DNA from: Stenopsyche tienmushanensis
Taxonomy: Eukaryota; Arthropoda; Insecta; Trichoptera; Stenopsychidae
Reading direction: 5' to 3'
Assembly: GCA_008973525.1 (NCBI GenBank)
Contig: WACJ01000181.1
Location: 496,001 to 560,000 of the forward strand
Length of the DNA: 64,000 bases
The stretch's first letter is position 1; every line of letters begins with the position of its first letter. The notes beneath the pieces are model-generated. The model had not been told where the DNA came from. It saw only the letters and a program-made list of their open reading frames with translations, and searched no databases. The translations under genes were made by a program, and so were the position numbers. Of this stretch, positions 48,401-60,130 are shown in pieces.

Positions 48401-51400
48401 TTTTGAAAGCTTGTAATTGAGCAGCAGATGGTGTTTTCACATTCAACGTTTTAACAGCGACTGGGCCATGCCAGTGAGCTTTATATACAGTTCCGAAACT
48501 ACCCGAACCTAAAATCAAATATTACCTGTTAAAATCATGTTCGAGTTATACACTGGTAATATTAAAAAAAAAGCCTAATAACCTATTCGTGGTCCGATGA
48601 GTATTTCTTCAGCATGTATAACCCAGTCATCGAGACTCTCTCGAGGCGAGAGCAAATTTTTATTAGATTCGTCAGCACTTCTAGCGCGAGGTCGCCTCGG
48701 TCGCAATGATCCAGTAGGGCTGGCTTGTGTTGATTGCGAATGAGCTGGAGTTGCCGCCGTACGATTTCCAGGAGGAGGACTGCACGGAGGAACGACTACA
48801 TTGCGTGATCCACTATTGCCAGAACCACTTCGGGTATCATACTGAATGAAAAACAGCATAATATAGTCAATAGTTCTTTTTAAATGTTCAAAATAGATTA
48901 AACGGTGAATAAAAATTAAAACTCACGAGCAAATTCAAATTTTTGGCAGCTCGTTGATGTTCGGCTAATGTTTGAGGTCTGACCATATTGATGCATACAT
49001 TTGGTGCAGAATTCGATCTATCTTGTTGATTTAAAGACCTAGGGTGTCTAAAACAAAATAATAAAATATTAAGACCTTGTTAGGATGAATAGAGTTAGTT
49101 TGGCATCACTACAACTTGCGATTTCCGTATCTGTTTTCTATTTTACTCACAAACATATCCAATATAGTTTGCTGTTTCTTTTCTTTATGAGTTTCATTAT
49201 AACAGGCGAGCGTTTGCTCAATGAGGGGGTATACCTTTGAAGATCTATCAGTGTTTGGGTCCATATTTTTAAATTATTGGATTCCATTTCAGATTCGAAT
49301 AAAAGCTGCAGCCAAGCACATTTTTTTTAGGTTTATCTACTTTTTTTTTAATCTTTTAATTTTCTTCTGCAGCTTGTTCTTCCTCAATCTCCCGGGTGGG
49401 ACGTTTCATTCTACGGTGCCCACCCATAAAGCCCAAAGGGAAGGCCAACTCCACACCTGTAGATAACAGTTGAACCCCTGGGATAATGATGTGAAGTAGA
49501 GGTGTGCGAAAGCAGGTTTGTCGGTTTGCTCATCAAACGCTGCTGGGGTAGCCCAGCTAACATGAATTGAGTGTGGGCTTATCTTGCGTTATAAACCCGT
49601 AAAGTGGAATATGGAACTGCCAATTACAGGAGTAGAATTCTGTACAAAAGGCGACACTACTATCTTCAATTGCCCATTGCACACAGTGGAGAATGGCTAC
49701 GGCTCATCAAACGGTGACTCGTTCTTTCGTTATGACTAGGTACTGTGAATGACTCTTCTTCATGGTGCCTCGCCTGACAGAAGACACTCTGTACTAGAAG
49801 AATCCAAATACTGGTAAGCCGTTGTCTGTCTGATCACACTGTGTCTTCATCAATTTCAATATCAAATCTTGACTTGTGAGCTCTTCAACATTTTCTAAAA
49901 TATAAATCTTCATTGTCAATTTCCAGATTAAGTTTTTGAGCAAATTGAACAATTATATTATTTACTTCTTCTACTACAATTTTCTTTATTGTCTATATCT
50001 ACTTGAGGTTACGATTGACCATCCTTCAGAGATATTTTTAATTGCTTCAAAGATGTTATAGTTTTTTTCTTTTGAAATTCTTTAAGTCTTATCTTTTTCT
50101 ATTCCTTCAATTGCTTGGTCAATTGCAATATCCACTTGATCCATCGACTGTACAATAGTTGTAGTATTGGGAGATAAATAAACTATTTTTATGTTTGAAT
50201 GAAATTCCACGAAGTATGGAAGATGACACATGGAACATTATCAAGAATCAATAATATTTTTAATTTTAATTTCTTTCTCTTCACAATATTTTTTAAACTT
50301 CTTATTAAACCAGCCTTGGAAAAGACATTGCGTCATCCATGCCTTTTTGTTTCAACGATAATGTAGACTTATTGATTCCCTTGAAGGCTCTTGGGTTCTT
50401 TGAATTAGTATATAAATCAAAAGTGACTTCAATTTAAATCCGGCTACATTTCCACCCAACAAAAGGGTCAAACGGTCCTTGAATACTTTAAATCCGGCCA
50501 TGCATATATGTTCGGTATGCATTTTTTTAAATTTCGCTCTCCGTTACAAGTCAGAGTGATTGTAAGTCAAGAACTGACTATAATGTAAAAATCATCTTAT
50601 GTGCTTAAAAAAAATACACCGTTTAATTTGAAGTATAAAAAATCTTTTCCAATCAGTTAAAGATACTGTCTTTTTCCGAAAATAAGCCCTAGCGTGAATT
50701 TCAAGATTTTTGGAATGTAAGCACATCCCTTACGATCAGGGCATGTTGCAAGGGTTGTGGCATTAAAATTTGATACATCCCCAGAAGAATTCAAAGCATG
50801 GACACACTTTTTTAATCTTTTAAATGCCAACGACTCACCGACGAGTCGAATTTGTACGCGCTCATTGCGCTCTGGCAGTTAAAAGGTTAAGCTTGAAGAT
50901 AATGAATTTGTTAAAAATGTTCTTGCAAGATTCGAATTAATCAATAAGAATTTCAAGTTGGAATGCAAAATATGGTCAGCTATGACAATGTTCCAGAAGA
51001 TGACATGACTGTTTTCGAATAAATTTATAATTCGTATATTTTTTTACCTGAAATGCAAAACATCCCCCGAAATTGAGGCCTAGCATATATTTTAAACAAA
51101 CAAAAAATTAAGATAGTGTTTATTTTTCGGAAAAAGGCGGTACTTAATGTTTTAAGCTAGGATAATACAGCGAATTTTTTTCAAAACATATTTTATATCA
51201 ATTTTGTAAATGTACTGTCTAATAAGTCTTGATTACCATTTAGAATACTTTTATAGGAAAGTGGACTAAATTTGAAACATATTTGTATGAATAAATATAC
51301 TATGACTGAAAATTCATCTGAGAAAATGTCCAGGGTGATCAATATCAACTGCAGAGTTGGAATGTTATGTATCTTTTTGTATTGCAACTGGATAGCAGAC

Positions 51401-52331
51401 AGATGATCATAAATATATGGAAAATACTCACTTGTTGTTCTGCTGTGCAGTCATCTGTTGATAGCTTATGACGGGAAAGTTCACCGGAAAGTGTAGAATT
51501 CCCGCATGCGTCTCGGGGTTCTGCGCTAGGAGGGCCGCATAATACGTGTCCGTCATACGAACCTGCGTAAGAAAAACGAACATTTTTGACGTCTGGCACT
51601 GTTAATTCTGTGAGTCCAGAGCGGACTCGGAACGGGCGCGGAAGGGTTACCTGGTGACAAGTCCCAGGCACCTTGTCCGCGCAACGCTGGTGGAATTTGT
51701 AGTTGCACTGGCTGCAGTAGAAACCGGAGAAGAGCAGCCGGCGACAGCATTCGCAGAAGGCGAGCGTGAAGAAAGTCTTCCTCGCGAACTGGTGGGAGAT
51801 GTGCGACATGATCGGAAGATTGTCGCGAGTACGCACCGTCACCTCCTCGGCGTCGACGAGCGTCACGTCGAGGTCCCAGGAGACGGTGCGACCGGGATCC
51901 GCGACGACCTCGCACATGTCCGGCGTGAGGTTGCGCAGCTTGAGCGCCTTGGCCAGGGCTTCGCGCAGCGTGACGCCGCCCTTGAGCTGAACGCCGGTGC
52001 GCTGCTGGTTGGGCAGGTGCGCGCGCAGGAACACCCGCTGCGGCCTCGGCCGAGAGCTCGAGCTGGTGCTCGCCGCGAGTCGCCGCTCGGCCGATTCGAG
52101 AGAGCGTAGCTTCGCCGTCAGCTCGCTGTACTCAGCCAGATACATGGAAGGCGCGTCCCTGAACTCGGCGAACTTGGCGTTGAGCGCGCTGAGGTTCTCG
52201 CGCGTCACCTCGATGATGTTGCGGATGTTCCGCAGTTCTTCGCCGGAGCCGCCGTCGCCTTCGCCCGTGCCCTCGTTGCCTTCGGGCGGCGACGGAGCGG
52301 CACCCGCCGGCGCGCCGCCCGTCACCGCCAT
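45473..52331 (-). CDS. Raf: Raf serine/threonine kinase (pole hole, B-Raf-like)
   Basis: Coding exons: 52331-51651, 51562-51432, 49047-48927, 48841-48583, 48508-48396, 48313-48093, 47967-47876, 47789-47614 and 45826-45473; the lengths sum to a whole number of codons, 715 residues. An in-frame ATG at 52445 would add 38 Arg/Gly/Ala-rich residues and is less likely. Order: N-terminal coiled segment ([20 protein letters not shown]), Ras-binding domain ([20 protein letters not shown]), C1 zinc finger ([17 protein letters not shown]), the 14-3-3 site [15 protein letters not shown], the acidic SLDDW segment before the kinase (B-Raf type), P-loop [18 protein letters not shown] with the catalytic Lys, [36 protein letters not shown], and a C-terminal RSASEP 14-3-3 site. 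Raf relays Ras signals to MEK in the cytosol and at the membrane. The first exon is GC-rich. Introns 2 and 8 contain transposons. Confidence 0.96.
45955..47418 (-). mobile_element. Mariner in Raf intron 8
   Basis: TA on both sides (45953-45954 and 47419-47420). The ends are TTGGGTGTGTGAATATGTTA and, inward from the right, TTGGGTGAGTGAATAAGTTC. Minus-strand transposase blocks: [38 protein letters not shown] with the second catalytic Asp, and [13 protein letters not shown] with the third. The frame is broken at several points, and about 45960-46560 looks like extra sequence. It lies in the same orientation as Raf. Confidence 0.88.
49820..50560 (-). mobile_element. Tigger/pogo transposase relic in Raf intron 2
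   Basis: Minus-strand remnants read [16 protein letters not shown] (catalytic Asp-Asn) and, in a shifted frame, [20 protein letters not shown] ending in DQ. This is the distinctive core of Tigger/pogo transposases (usual form VVFLPPNTTSLIQPMDQ). Multiple stops make it inactive. The region 49050-49800 shows no recognisable element. Confidence 0.75.
50812..50890. mobile_element. 79-bp palindromic TTAA MITE in Raf intron 2
   Basis: The left arm TTAATCTTTTAAATGCCA and the right arm, read inward, TTAACCTTTTAACTGCCA form long inverted repeats bordered by TTAA. The centre holds GCGCTCATTGCGC, itself palindromic. This looks like a minimal piggyBac-type MITE. Confidence 0.65.
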
Positions 52332-52445
52332 CGCCGACCCGCCGACCCACCCCACGGCGCCGACAGCACCCTTCGCTCGCCGCACCGCCGCACCGCCCCT
52401 GCGCCCCACCACCCGCCGCCCCACCGCACGGCGCAATGCTGCCAA

Positions 52446-53251
52446 CTTACTCCCTCACAACAATCCCATCGATATATCTCTTTTCATCTATTCAAACAAC
52501 GACATTTAATTGAATTTCAGCTCAATTTAGAACTACAACTTATTTGCGATTATGCCTTTCAAAATAATAAAAAAACAAAATAATACGATATGATAATACC
52601 AAATTATAAAAATATATTCTTGATTTCTTGAATATCTTTCAATTAAGTTCTTGACATTTATATTTATAGCTTAAGATCATAAAGAATTTATAAATTATAA
52701 TCATATTAAATTTAAATAATAACCCATTTCATTCATAAAATCTTTTTAAAAAAATCAGATTTTAAAAATGCTGTGAATATTTAAGTAAAAAAAAAAATAT
52801 AGTGTCCGTCCGATCAGATGATATCCGACGAGCTCAATTACCAATTGATAATGAATTAATCAAATATTATAGAAATTATCGAGTTGAGTGTATATGACGT
52901 AAACATTTTTTTTAAATGTTTATTTTATAACGCGTGACCGCCAAAACAAAATAATATCTACCATTAAAAGCAAGGCAACCCCTATCGAACGAAGCGGATT
53001 TTCTCGCACTTCAGTAATGCCAACCTGATCAATTCTGACATATCAATTTTAATCGTAATGATGTGCATCTGGAAGAATCGTTCATTTATATTATTTTAGT
53101 ATTCATTTTAGATTAGTCGGCTTATTGTCGAAGATTTCATGATACATGAAATTCATTCTCGATTTAAAACTATCGGAACCTGGAAATCAATCCAATGACG
53201 GTGAATTTATTTTTGAATGGAGCGGTTTATTTCTACTAACACTACACTTAG
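52446..53251. other. AT-rich spacer upstream of Raf
   Basis: It holds the Raf promoter, expected next to the GC-rich first exon; no core element was assigned. At about 53150-53250 (+) a short frame from ATG 53145 (MKFILDLKLSEPGNQSNDGE...) runs into the orphan exon in a different frame. Confidence 0.35.
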
Positions 53252-53463
53252 TCTTATAAAATTCTTCCTGGAAACAAAACCATCTATTGCTTTGTTGACT
53301 CTGCTATCACTTCCGGATGGGCTAGCGTTAGGGATTCCATGTCAGATTGTAAAAGTTCTCTCATAGAAGGTGATGGTCAAGTGCTGATGCAAACTCAATT
53401 GATGATTCGATCCAATTTGTTTAATAGAAATGGATTAGCAGCGATTACGACGTGTTGCGTTAG
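53252..53463 (+). other. Orphan exon-like block, unidentified protein
   Basis: An acceptor with a CTAAC branch-like word and CTTAG at 53247-53251, and the donor GTGAGA at 53464, enclose 212 bases. Read in one frame they are fully open: SYKILPGNKTIYCFVDSAIT, then a Trp/Ser/Asp-containing stretch and MQTQLMIRSNLFNRNGLAAI ending TTCCVR. Composition is protein-like (three Cys, no low complexity). The same frame continues upstream for about 15 codons with two stops, so it may be a broken gene piece. The family was not recognised and no partner exon was found. It does not belong to Raf or the STN1-like gene, which are on the other strand. Confidence 0.35.
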
Positions 53464-53801
53464 GTGAGAATTACAACAAAAAAAAAAACAGCTTATGGAG
53501 CTTGGAATAATGTAATAAAAACAAATAAAAATTATAACTAATTAACAAGATAAAATGTAATATAAAAAGCTATTAAAACATTCAATAATAAACCAAAATT
53601 AGCTTATGCAATGAGCTGTGCAACTTTTTTTGAGTAAAATATACAGATTGTAGAATTATCCATCGATTTTGTACATTGGATTAAAAACCATTGGAAACTG
53701 AAAATATGATTTGAGAATAATTAATCAGTATCTAAATAAGTAACATAAATAGAATAAAAAATAATTATTTAGATTTGCATTATATACATACTTGTATGTA
53801 A

Positions 53802-54362
53802 TTAATTATTTTCTTGATCCGTTATTGTATTTTTCTTTGTGTAATGATGCTTGTAAATATACTGAATATCTTTCATCCAAATTAAATCGGTCATAATGGA
53901 TGTATAGTTCACTTCGAATGCAGAGATTATGTTTTTATTATAGGTTTTGTCTGCGGATATTTTTCCAATTACTGAGGCAAAAGATCCTTTCTTAGCTGGA
54001 GTTGTATGCGATCGATCTTCAATTAGTTTATACATCCACTGTAAATTTTGTGTTGTATCTTCAGCGATTGTCCTATCTTTGTTTATTGTGTTCATGCAAC
54101 GCGTCATTGAACTTTGTTGTGAAGATTGATTCCAAGATTTTGAGAAATATACATCAATCGAACTAGTCGCATCTGATAATCTAAACTTCATTAAATGGGA
54201 GTCATCCTTGAATATTTTTGTTATTATACCGTGGATCATCACTTTTTTAAACAGACTGTTCTGAAATAAATTTGTACCGTCAGGTACGTCTCGAAGCTGG
54301 ATTTGAACGGCGTCGCGTATAAAAAGTTTTAAAGGATAGTCAAAATTCGATTCGTTTGACAT
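53802..54362 (-). CDS. STN1-like OB-fold protein (CST complex subunit)
   Basis: A single exon of 186 residues. The N-terminus YPLKLFIRDAVQIQLRD corresponds to the KLYIRD segment that opens human STN1. An OB-fold-like pattern follows (VMIHGIITKIFKDDSHLMKF, then SDATSSIDVYF, compare the 'VDDSTGVI' strand of STN1), with a helical insert (NLQWMYKLIEDRS), a second strand pair (FASVIGKISADKTYNKN) and LIWMKDIQYIYKHHY, which resembles the C-terminal helix of the STN1 OB domain. The winged-helix half of vertebrate STN1 (total 368 residues) is missing. STN1 works with CTC1 and TEN1 on telomeric and stalled-fork single-stranded DNA. The assignment rests on weak pattern similarity; RMI2 or another RPA2-like OB protein is the alternative. 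It is head to head with Pgk. Confidence 0.6.
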   Translation of the reverse strand: MSNESNFDYPLKLFIRDAVQIQLRDVPDGTNLFQNSLFKKVMIHGIITKIFKDDSHLMKFRLSDATSSIDVYFSKSWNQSSQQSSMTRCMNTINKDRTIAEDTTQNLQWMYKLIEDRSHTTPAKKGSFASVIGKISADKTYNKNIISAFEVNYTSIMTDLIWMKDIQYIYKHHYTKKNTITDQENN

Positions 54363-55003
54363 CTTCGATCATTGACATATTTAGACATGGCTACATCTAA
54401 AATGATGGTAAACAATCAGTTTTTTTCTTGTCCAATCAGTAATCAATTATTTGGTATCTCAATACGTTATTGTCTTTGGTAAGAGATTAAAAAGAGCTAC
54501 ACAATGAAGCAAAATCGTTTCTTTCGCCATGATCTTATAGTTAACAGCTACGTACCAAAACGTCAGTCATTTTCGAAGCCGGTTGACTTTACGCGCGAGC
54601 CTATTATGCACTATATTAAGTCTAAACGCAATAAAATATGACCGTATGTTGCCAGTGTATACATAAAAAAATTGAGATATGTTTACATCAATATAACGTT
54701 AAAAATACAATTAAAAACAAGCAAATAAGATCCTTAGATTTATTGCATTTTTTAAAAATATCATAATAAATAAAGCGTATATATAAAGATTAAATGAAAA
54801 ATAACTTTTAAACAATTTTTCGCTAGCTATTACAAAATATGTTTTCAAGTTAGCAAATTTCCATGATAAATTAATGTTTTTCAAAATAGTTAAAGTATAT
54901 ATATCTTGGATTGGAATAAAATTTTAATTTCTTGATTATAGAAATATATGGCGCAAAAACATGGAGCTCAGGCCAAATTACTACTCTGAGGTGACCTTAG
55001 TGA
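54363..55003. promoter_or_regulatory. Bidirectional promoter region, STN1-like gene and Pgk
   Basis: A 641-bp AT-rich gap separates two divergent genes, so both promoters must share it. No TATA box or factor site can be assigned with certainty. An in-frame TGA (55001-55003) lies immediately before the upstream in-frame ATG of Pgk. Confidence 0.45.
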
Positions 55004-55081
55004 ATGTTGAAGGTTGTTAATGTCATAAGCCGTCAGTTCTTTCGAATCGTTCCTCCGATTAGCGTCTCGTATTCAAAAGCG

Positions 55082-58000
55082 ATGGCTCTCAACAAACTCA
55101 GCATCGACAGCTTGGATCTTAAAGATCAGCGTGTTCTCATGCGGTAAATACATATTTTAATAGTATTTCAACTTTTTAAATACACGCACCGGCTTAAATT
55201 CAAACTTTTGTCTAATTATTTTTTTTTCATATATTCCAGCGTTGATTTCAACGTGCCACTCAAGGATGGAGTGATTACAAATAATCAGCGTATTGTGGCT
55301 GCTTTAGAATCCATTAAATATGCTGTTGAAAAGGGCGCTCGTTCAGTTGTCCTGATGTCTCACCTTGGCAGACCAGATGGCCAAAAGAACCTCAAATACA
55401 CACTGAAACCTGTGGCTGATGAGCTAAAAAAATTGCTGAACAAGTAAATTTTTCATATTATTTTTTTCAATTTTTTTTTACAAAAATATATAATAATTCC
55501 AATAAGATTCTCATTTAAATTTGAAAGTATTACGATTATATTTTTTAAAAGCTTTTCAAAGTTTTTGATCATTTTTAAATTATGCTATAAAATAAATTTG
55601 GATATAATTTCATTGTCAATATCGCGCATTAACGTTGACGTTATTTTATTTGATAATATGATTACATAATAAATATCGACATAAAAACGCAATCGAGCGG
55701 ATTAACATTTACTTATTGATATATTCAGAAAGGTCAAAATGCAAAATATTAACAATCTAAGAAACAAAGTATTATTTTAAAAATAATTTTTTTATCAATT
55801 ATATGATAGTCGTTTGGTATAAAAAGTGTCATTGATTTTTTAAATTGTTATTCAGAGAGGTAGTGTTTCTTCCGGATTGCGTGGGAAGTGAAATTGAAGC
55901 AGCCTGTGCTAATCCAGCGGCTGGATCTATCATATTATTGGAAAATGTTAGATTTTATCTCGAAGAAGAGGGAAAAGGCGTTGATGCAGCTGGAGCTAAG
56001 GTAATGCTTTAAATTTGCTTGATTAATTTAATTATAATATTTTATTTAAAGAAAGATCCATAAAGTGTTTTACTTCAATATAGCTTAAAATATGAGGGCT
56101 ATTCAAATGTAAGCCGGAATTTTGCTGTACAAATTTATTAATGATATATAAATAGAGTATCTTATTTTTCTATATAGTTCTCTTCTTTAGAATTATTTTT
56201 ATTCCACGGGATAGGGAGCTTTTATCACTGAAAAAAGAAAGCGGCTACTCCGATACCAGTTGCGCACGTGTTCGACTGCAGTGTTGTCTTGATATTGTTG
56301 TCCTCCTAATGTCTCTTTTTATAGACCAAATATATGATAATCACATGAGGACATGTCTGGATTGCAATGTGGGTGTTTATGAATTTCCCAGAATAATTGG
56401 GTGAATTTATTACGAGTTACGGCTGCTGTATGTAGCCGTGCAGAGCCGTAACGAGGGTATGAAGTACCTGTGGCAAGTATTTAACATGCGTCCCCCCCGG
56501 ATTTTTTAAAAATGTTAAATAATACTATATATTAAATATTATTAAAATGTATATTTTAAAATAATTTGAAAATAGTCCCAAAATTTTCAAGATGCTACAT
56601 TTGACGTTTGGCAGCCATTAATAGCGCAGCCCGCTCAACAAAAGTGCACAATAAGGTGTAAAACCTGAAGCTAATATCTTTGTCCACAAGGACATGCTCA
56701 TTCTCAACTTCATGTGGCCATTTGTGCTCTGGGCATAGGGGAGAAATTAGCTAGATTTTTTAACTTAAAACTAAAAAAAACTAGCTAAGGTAGTAGCATA
56801 AATTAGTAAGATAGATAAATGTATAGTTTTTATGGGTAGGAGAAAGTCTAGACTTGTTCATGATCTCATTTGGTGCGAGCCACCTATGTAAGTTAGCCTC
56901 TGAGGAAGCTTCCATGATTGTACAGATCATAGAAAATGTGGCAAAAAGCCCTAAAACAGGATGGACTGGCCAAAGGTCTATATCTGTGTATCCAATCGGT
57001 CCGCTTTTCAGACCGCTGATATAATGAATGAGCTGTAAAGTTTAATGAGAATTAAATTTTACAATCGATCGAAAATATTGTTGTCTTTATTATATAGCGG
57101 GCTTATGCCAGCCGGGTCGGCCCAATGTTTGAGTAATAACGAAGAATAGAGGGATTAGACAACTTAGTACATATAAAACTGGACAGGGTCAATCAATGTT
57201 GATTCATGTAAAGTAGAACTCTCAACCGGGTTGGTATTCTGCATTTTGCGCCCCAAGCCCATTTGCGCCCGTGGTATTTAAAATAGCCTTTCCTTTCTTC
57301 ATAGCGATTCAAAAGTCACTAAGAGATGTCTTTCTATACATTCTTTTGTGTCTCCCTGAGTAGACATGGAACCCACTTTCCTAATATTTTTCTATATCCA
57401 AGACATTCTGATACAATGGTATGGACACTTCCAACACTAATATTTACCACTGATGCAATCTCAACTATCATAATGTATCGAATGCCCTCCACAAGCTTAA
57501 TCGTGGCTCGAATGTTGTTTTCATTGATGCTTGCTGCAGGACACCGTTTATGACATTCATTTTTCACATTATCTCGACTTTCACGAAACTCTTGGGCGCA
57601 ATCAAATAGTTGGGTCATACTTAGAGTGGCATCACCAAACTGAGGATCAAAATTTCGAAAAAGGATTTATAAAAGTAAAATTCTGGGTTGTTTTTTTAGT
57701 GTCCTTTGTATATTATTGTTTAGAGATTATAATATATAGAATCATATGAATTTTAAATTATATTTTTATTTATAGGTTAAAGCCGATCCAGAAAAAGTTA
57801 AATCTTTTAGAGCAAGCTTAAGAAAATTAGGAGATCTGTATGTAAACGATGCTTTTGGTAAGACATGTTTATTTAAAAAAATATATCGCATCTATTTTAT
57901 AGTAATGCTTATTACATGATAAAATTATAACTTTAATACCTAGACATTATATGGTAGGGGCACATATTGGTGAATCCAAAAATGTCTTCAAATTTTAATA

Positions 58001-60039
58001 GGTCTTTCTGTTTAATTTTTAAATAAATTCAACAGAGGTCATTAGGGCTCATTTATATATTTTTATAATTTTAAAATTTTAATTTGCGTGGAAATAAGCA
58101 CTTGACCATAAAAAATATTTCATAAAACCACAAAAACATGTTTTTAAATTTATTTGTGAACTAATCAACATCTCTAATGACTTGATTCAGTTTGTATTGG
58201 TTTTAAAAAATAAAATAATTTAATCGACTTTCAAATATGTTTTATAATATAGGTACCGCTCATAGAGCGCACAGTTCAATGATGGGAGAAGGGTTTGATA
58301 AAAGAGCTAGCGGCTTTTTGTTGAAAAAAGAGCTACAATATTTTGCTAAAGCTCTGCATGAACCCGAAAGGTGTGTATAAGTGAAGTTTCATGAAAGAAA
58401 ATTAAAAAAAACTAGATTTTTTTTGAGCATTGATATGTTTCAGACCTTTTTTGGCAATCCTCGGAGGAGCAAAGGTCGCAGATAAAATTCAGCTTATTGA
58501 AAATTTATTGGATAAAGTAAATGAAATGATAATAGGCGGAGGAATGGCGTACACATTTTTGAAAGAGAGCCAAGGAATGAAGGTATATTTTTATTTTTTT
58601 GCGCATTAAATACGGACAAACAAACATTGATTTTTATATATTAGATAGACTATACCTATGTTATTCCCACAAGTGTAAACAATAAATTGACAAAGTTTTA
58701 TCGCAATCGGATGAATGGTATGGCAGCTCATTAAATACGAACAAACATTAATTTTTATATATTAGAAGATTTGGGCTTATGTGTTGAAATTGGTTTTTTT
58801 TTAGAAAGCCATTGAATTTTTCGTCACCAGTTACAATGCTATTCAAAAAAGGACTATTTTTTTGTGTTGTCAACAAGACATAGTATGTGTTTTGTTGTTT
58901 GTTTTTGTTGTCTTCAGGCAAGGCGCGTGGTACCCATCCTATTCGTTTGGCTAATGAGTTTTAGATGTGTTTGCACAGTGGTCCATGAGGATCCCAGTCT
59001 TGATATATTTTATCAATTGTTTGCCGTGGAAACTCGATTTGGGATTTTAATGCATCGTTATCAAAATTCGAAGATCTGGTTCATCCCTTAAGCTTTTATT
59101 GCCTGATTTAAATTTCTGATACCAATAATAATATCTACTGACTGTTACCACTTCACCATAAACATCTTTCAGTGTTTCATTGGCTTTTATATAAAATTGT
59201 TGCATTAAATTCACACGTAATTTTCAGATTGGTGCATCGCTCTATGATCCCGAAGGAGCTAAAATTGTTCAACAACTTTTAGATAAGGCAAAAGCAAATA
59301 ATGTTAAAATTCATTTACCAGTTGACTTTGTCACCGGCGATAAGTTTGATGAAAACGCGCAGGTACTCGATTAAAAATTGTATTTCTAATTTATTTATTA
59401 TAAGTATTTGCTTACAAACCTATTATGATTTTGTTGATAAATTTAAGGTCGGCGCTGCTGATGTTGCTTCAGGTATTCCAGATGGTTGGTTAGGACTTGA
59501 TGTTGGACCTAAATCTAATGCTTTGTTTGCTGAGCCCATTGCCAGGGCTAAAGTTATTGTATGGAATGGGTATGTACACTTTTTAAAAGTTTTGTTTATT
59601 TTTTTATCATACTAAAAACATATTCAACGCAGACCCGCAGGCGTATTTGAATTTGAGAAATTTGCTGGTGGTACCCGAGCTCTGATGGATGGTGTTGTGG
59701 CTGCAACCAAAACTGGAGCTATTTCTATTATCGGTATGTTTATTTTAATATTTCGAAATTGCAGTATTTTATTACTGATTCAGTATTTGATAAATTAAAT
59801 ATTATTTTTAGGCGGAGGTGATACGGCTACATGCTGTGCAAAATGGAATACCGAATCCTTGGTTTCTCATGTTTCGACAGGTGGCGGAGCATCATTGGAA
59901 TTATTGGAGGGTATCTAATATATTTTTAATATAATTAATTACATGTGTCCATAATGCAATGCTTTATAAAATATTATATTTGAATCTTATTTTTGCAGGT
60001 AAAGTATTGCCGGGAGTTGCCGCCTTGACTGATGCATAA
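55082..60039 (+). CDS. Pgk: Phosphoglycerate kinase
   Basis: Eleven exons: 55082-55143, 55240-55443, 55856-56000, 57776-57857, 58253-58370, 58444-58582, 59228-59362, 59448-59569, 59633-59733, 59812-59910 and 59999-60039; 415 residues, the standard length. It catalyses the ATP-forming step from 1,3-bisphosphoglycerate to 3-phosphoglycerate in glycolysis. Signatures: [11 protein letters not shown] (substrate-site Asp and Asn), [85 protein letters not shown] and the C-terminal [15 protein letters not shown]. All key residues are present. The chosen start ([13 protein letters not shown]) matches other insect enzymes. The frame stays open upstream to an ATG at 55004, adding 26 residues (MLKVVNVISRQFFRIVPPIS...) with basic but no acidic residues, resembling a mitochondrial presequence. 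Introns 3 and 6 carry mariner remnants. Confidence 0.98.
56095..57680 (-). mobile_element. Mariner remnants in Pgk intron 3
   Basis: The left edge GAGGGCTATTCAAATGTAAG looks like a mariner terminus. On the minus strand, 57618-57334 encodes the N-terminal DNA-binding part: [20 protein letters not shown], then [16 protein letters not shown] block at about 56640-57010 matches, in reverse, sequence at 3100-3320 and 47030-47180. The catalytic centre is missing and the right terminus was not found. Confidence 0.7.
58600..58768 (+). repeat. Dispersed repeat B, tandem 3' ends, in Pgk intron 6
   Basis: GCGCATTAAATACGGACAAA then TATGTTATTCCCACAAGTGT and AATCGGATGAATG, and again TCATTAAATACGAACAAACA. 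These are the 3' landmarks of the repeat at 9340-9695 and 43171-43340. Confidence 0.6.
58769..59220 (-). mobile_element. Mariner fragment in Pgk intron 6
   Basis: Minus-strand reading gives an N-terminal piece, [20 protein letters not shown] (about 59150-59215), then [13 protein letters not shown] (about 58820-58855), the first catalytic block of mariner. The rest is deleted and frames are broken. Confidence 0.65.
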
Positions 60040-60124
60040 GAAATACTTTTATTTTGAAAAACATAATAAATGAAAGCCCGTTGAGTCGTAGTCATTTTAT
60101 GAGTAATATAGTGTACTTTTTATC

Positions 60125-60130
60125 AATAAA
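60125..60130 (+). terminator. Poly(A) signal AATAAA of Pgk
   Basis: It lies 86 bases after the stop codon. Confidence 0.7.

Noticed and set aside
51345..51650. Continuous reading of the Raf frame through 51563-51650
   Set aside because: The 88-base GTAACC...CGCAG intron removes this. Spliced, the frame gives [20 protein letters not shown], the expected insect Raf sequence; read through, it does not.
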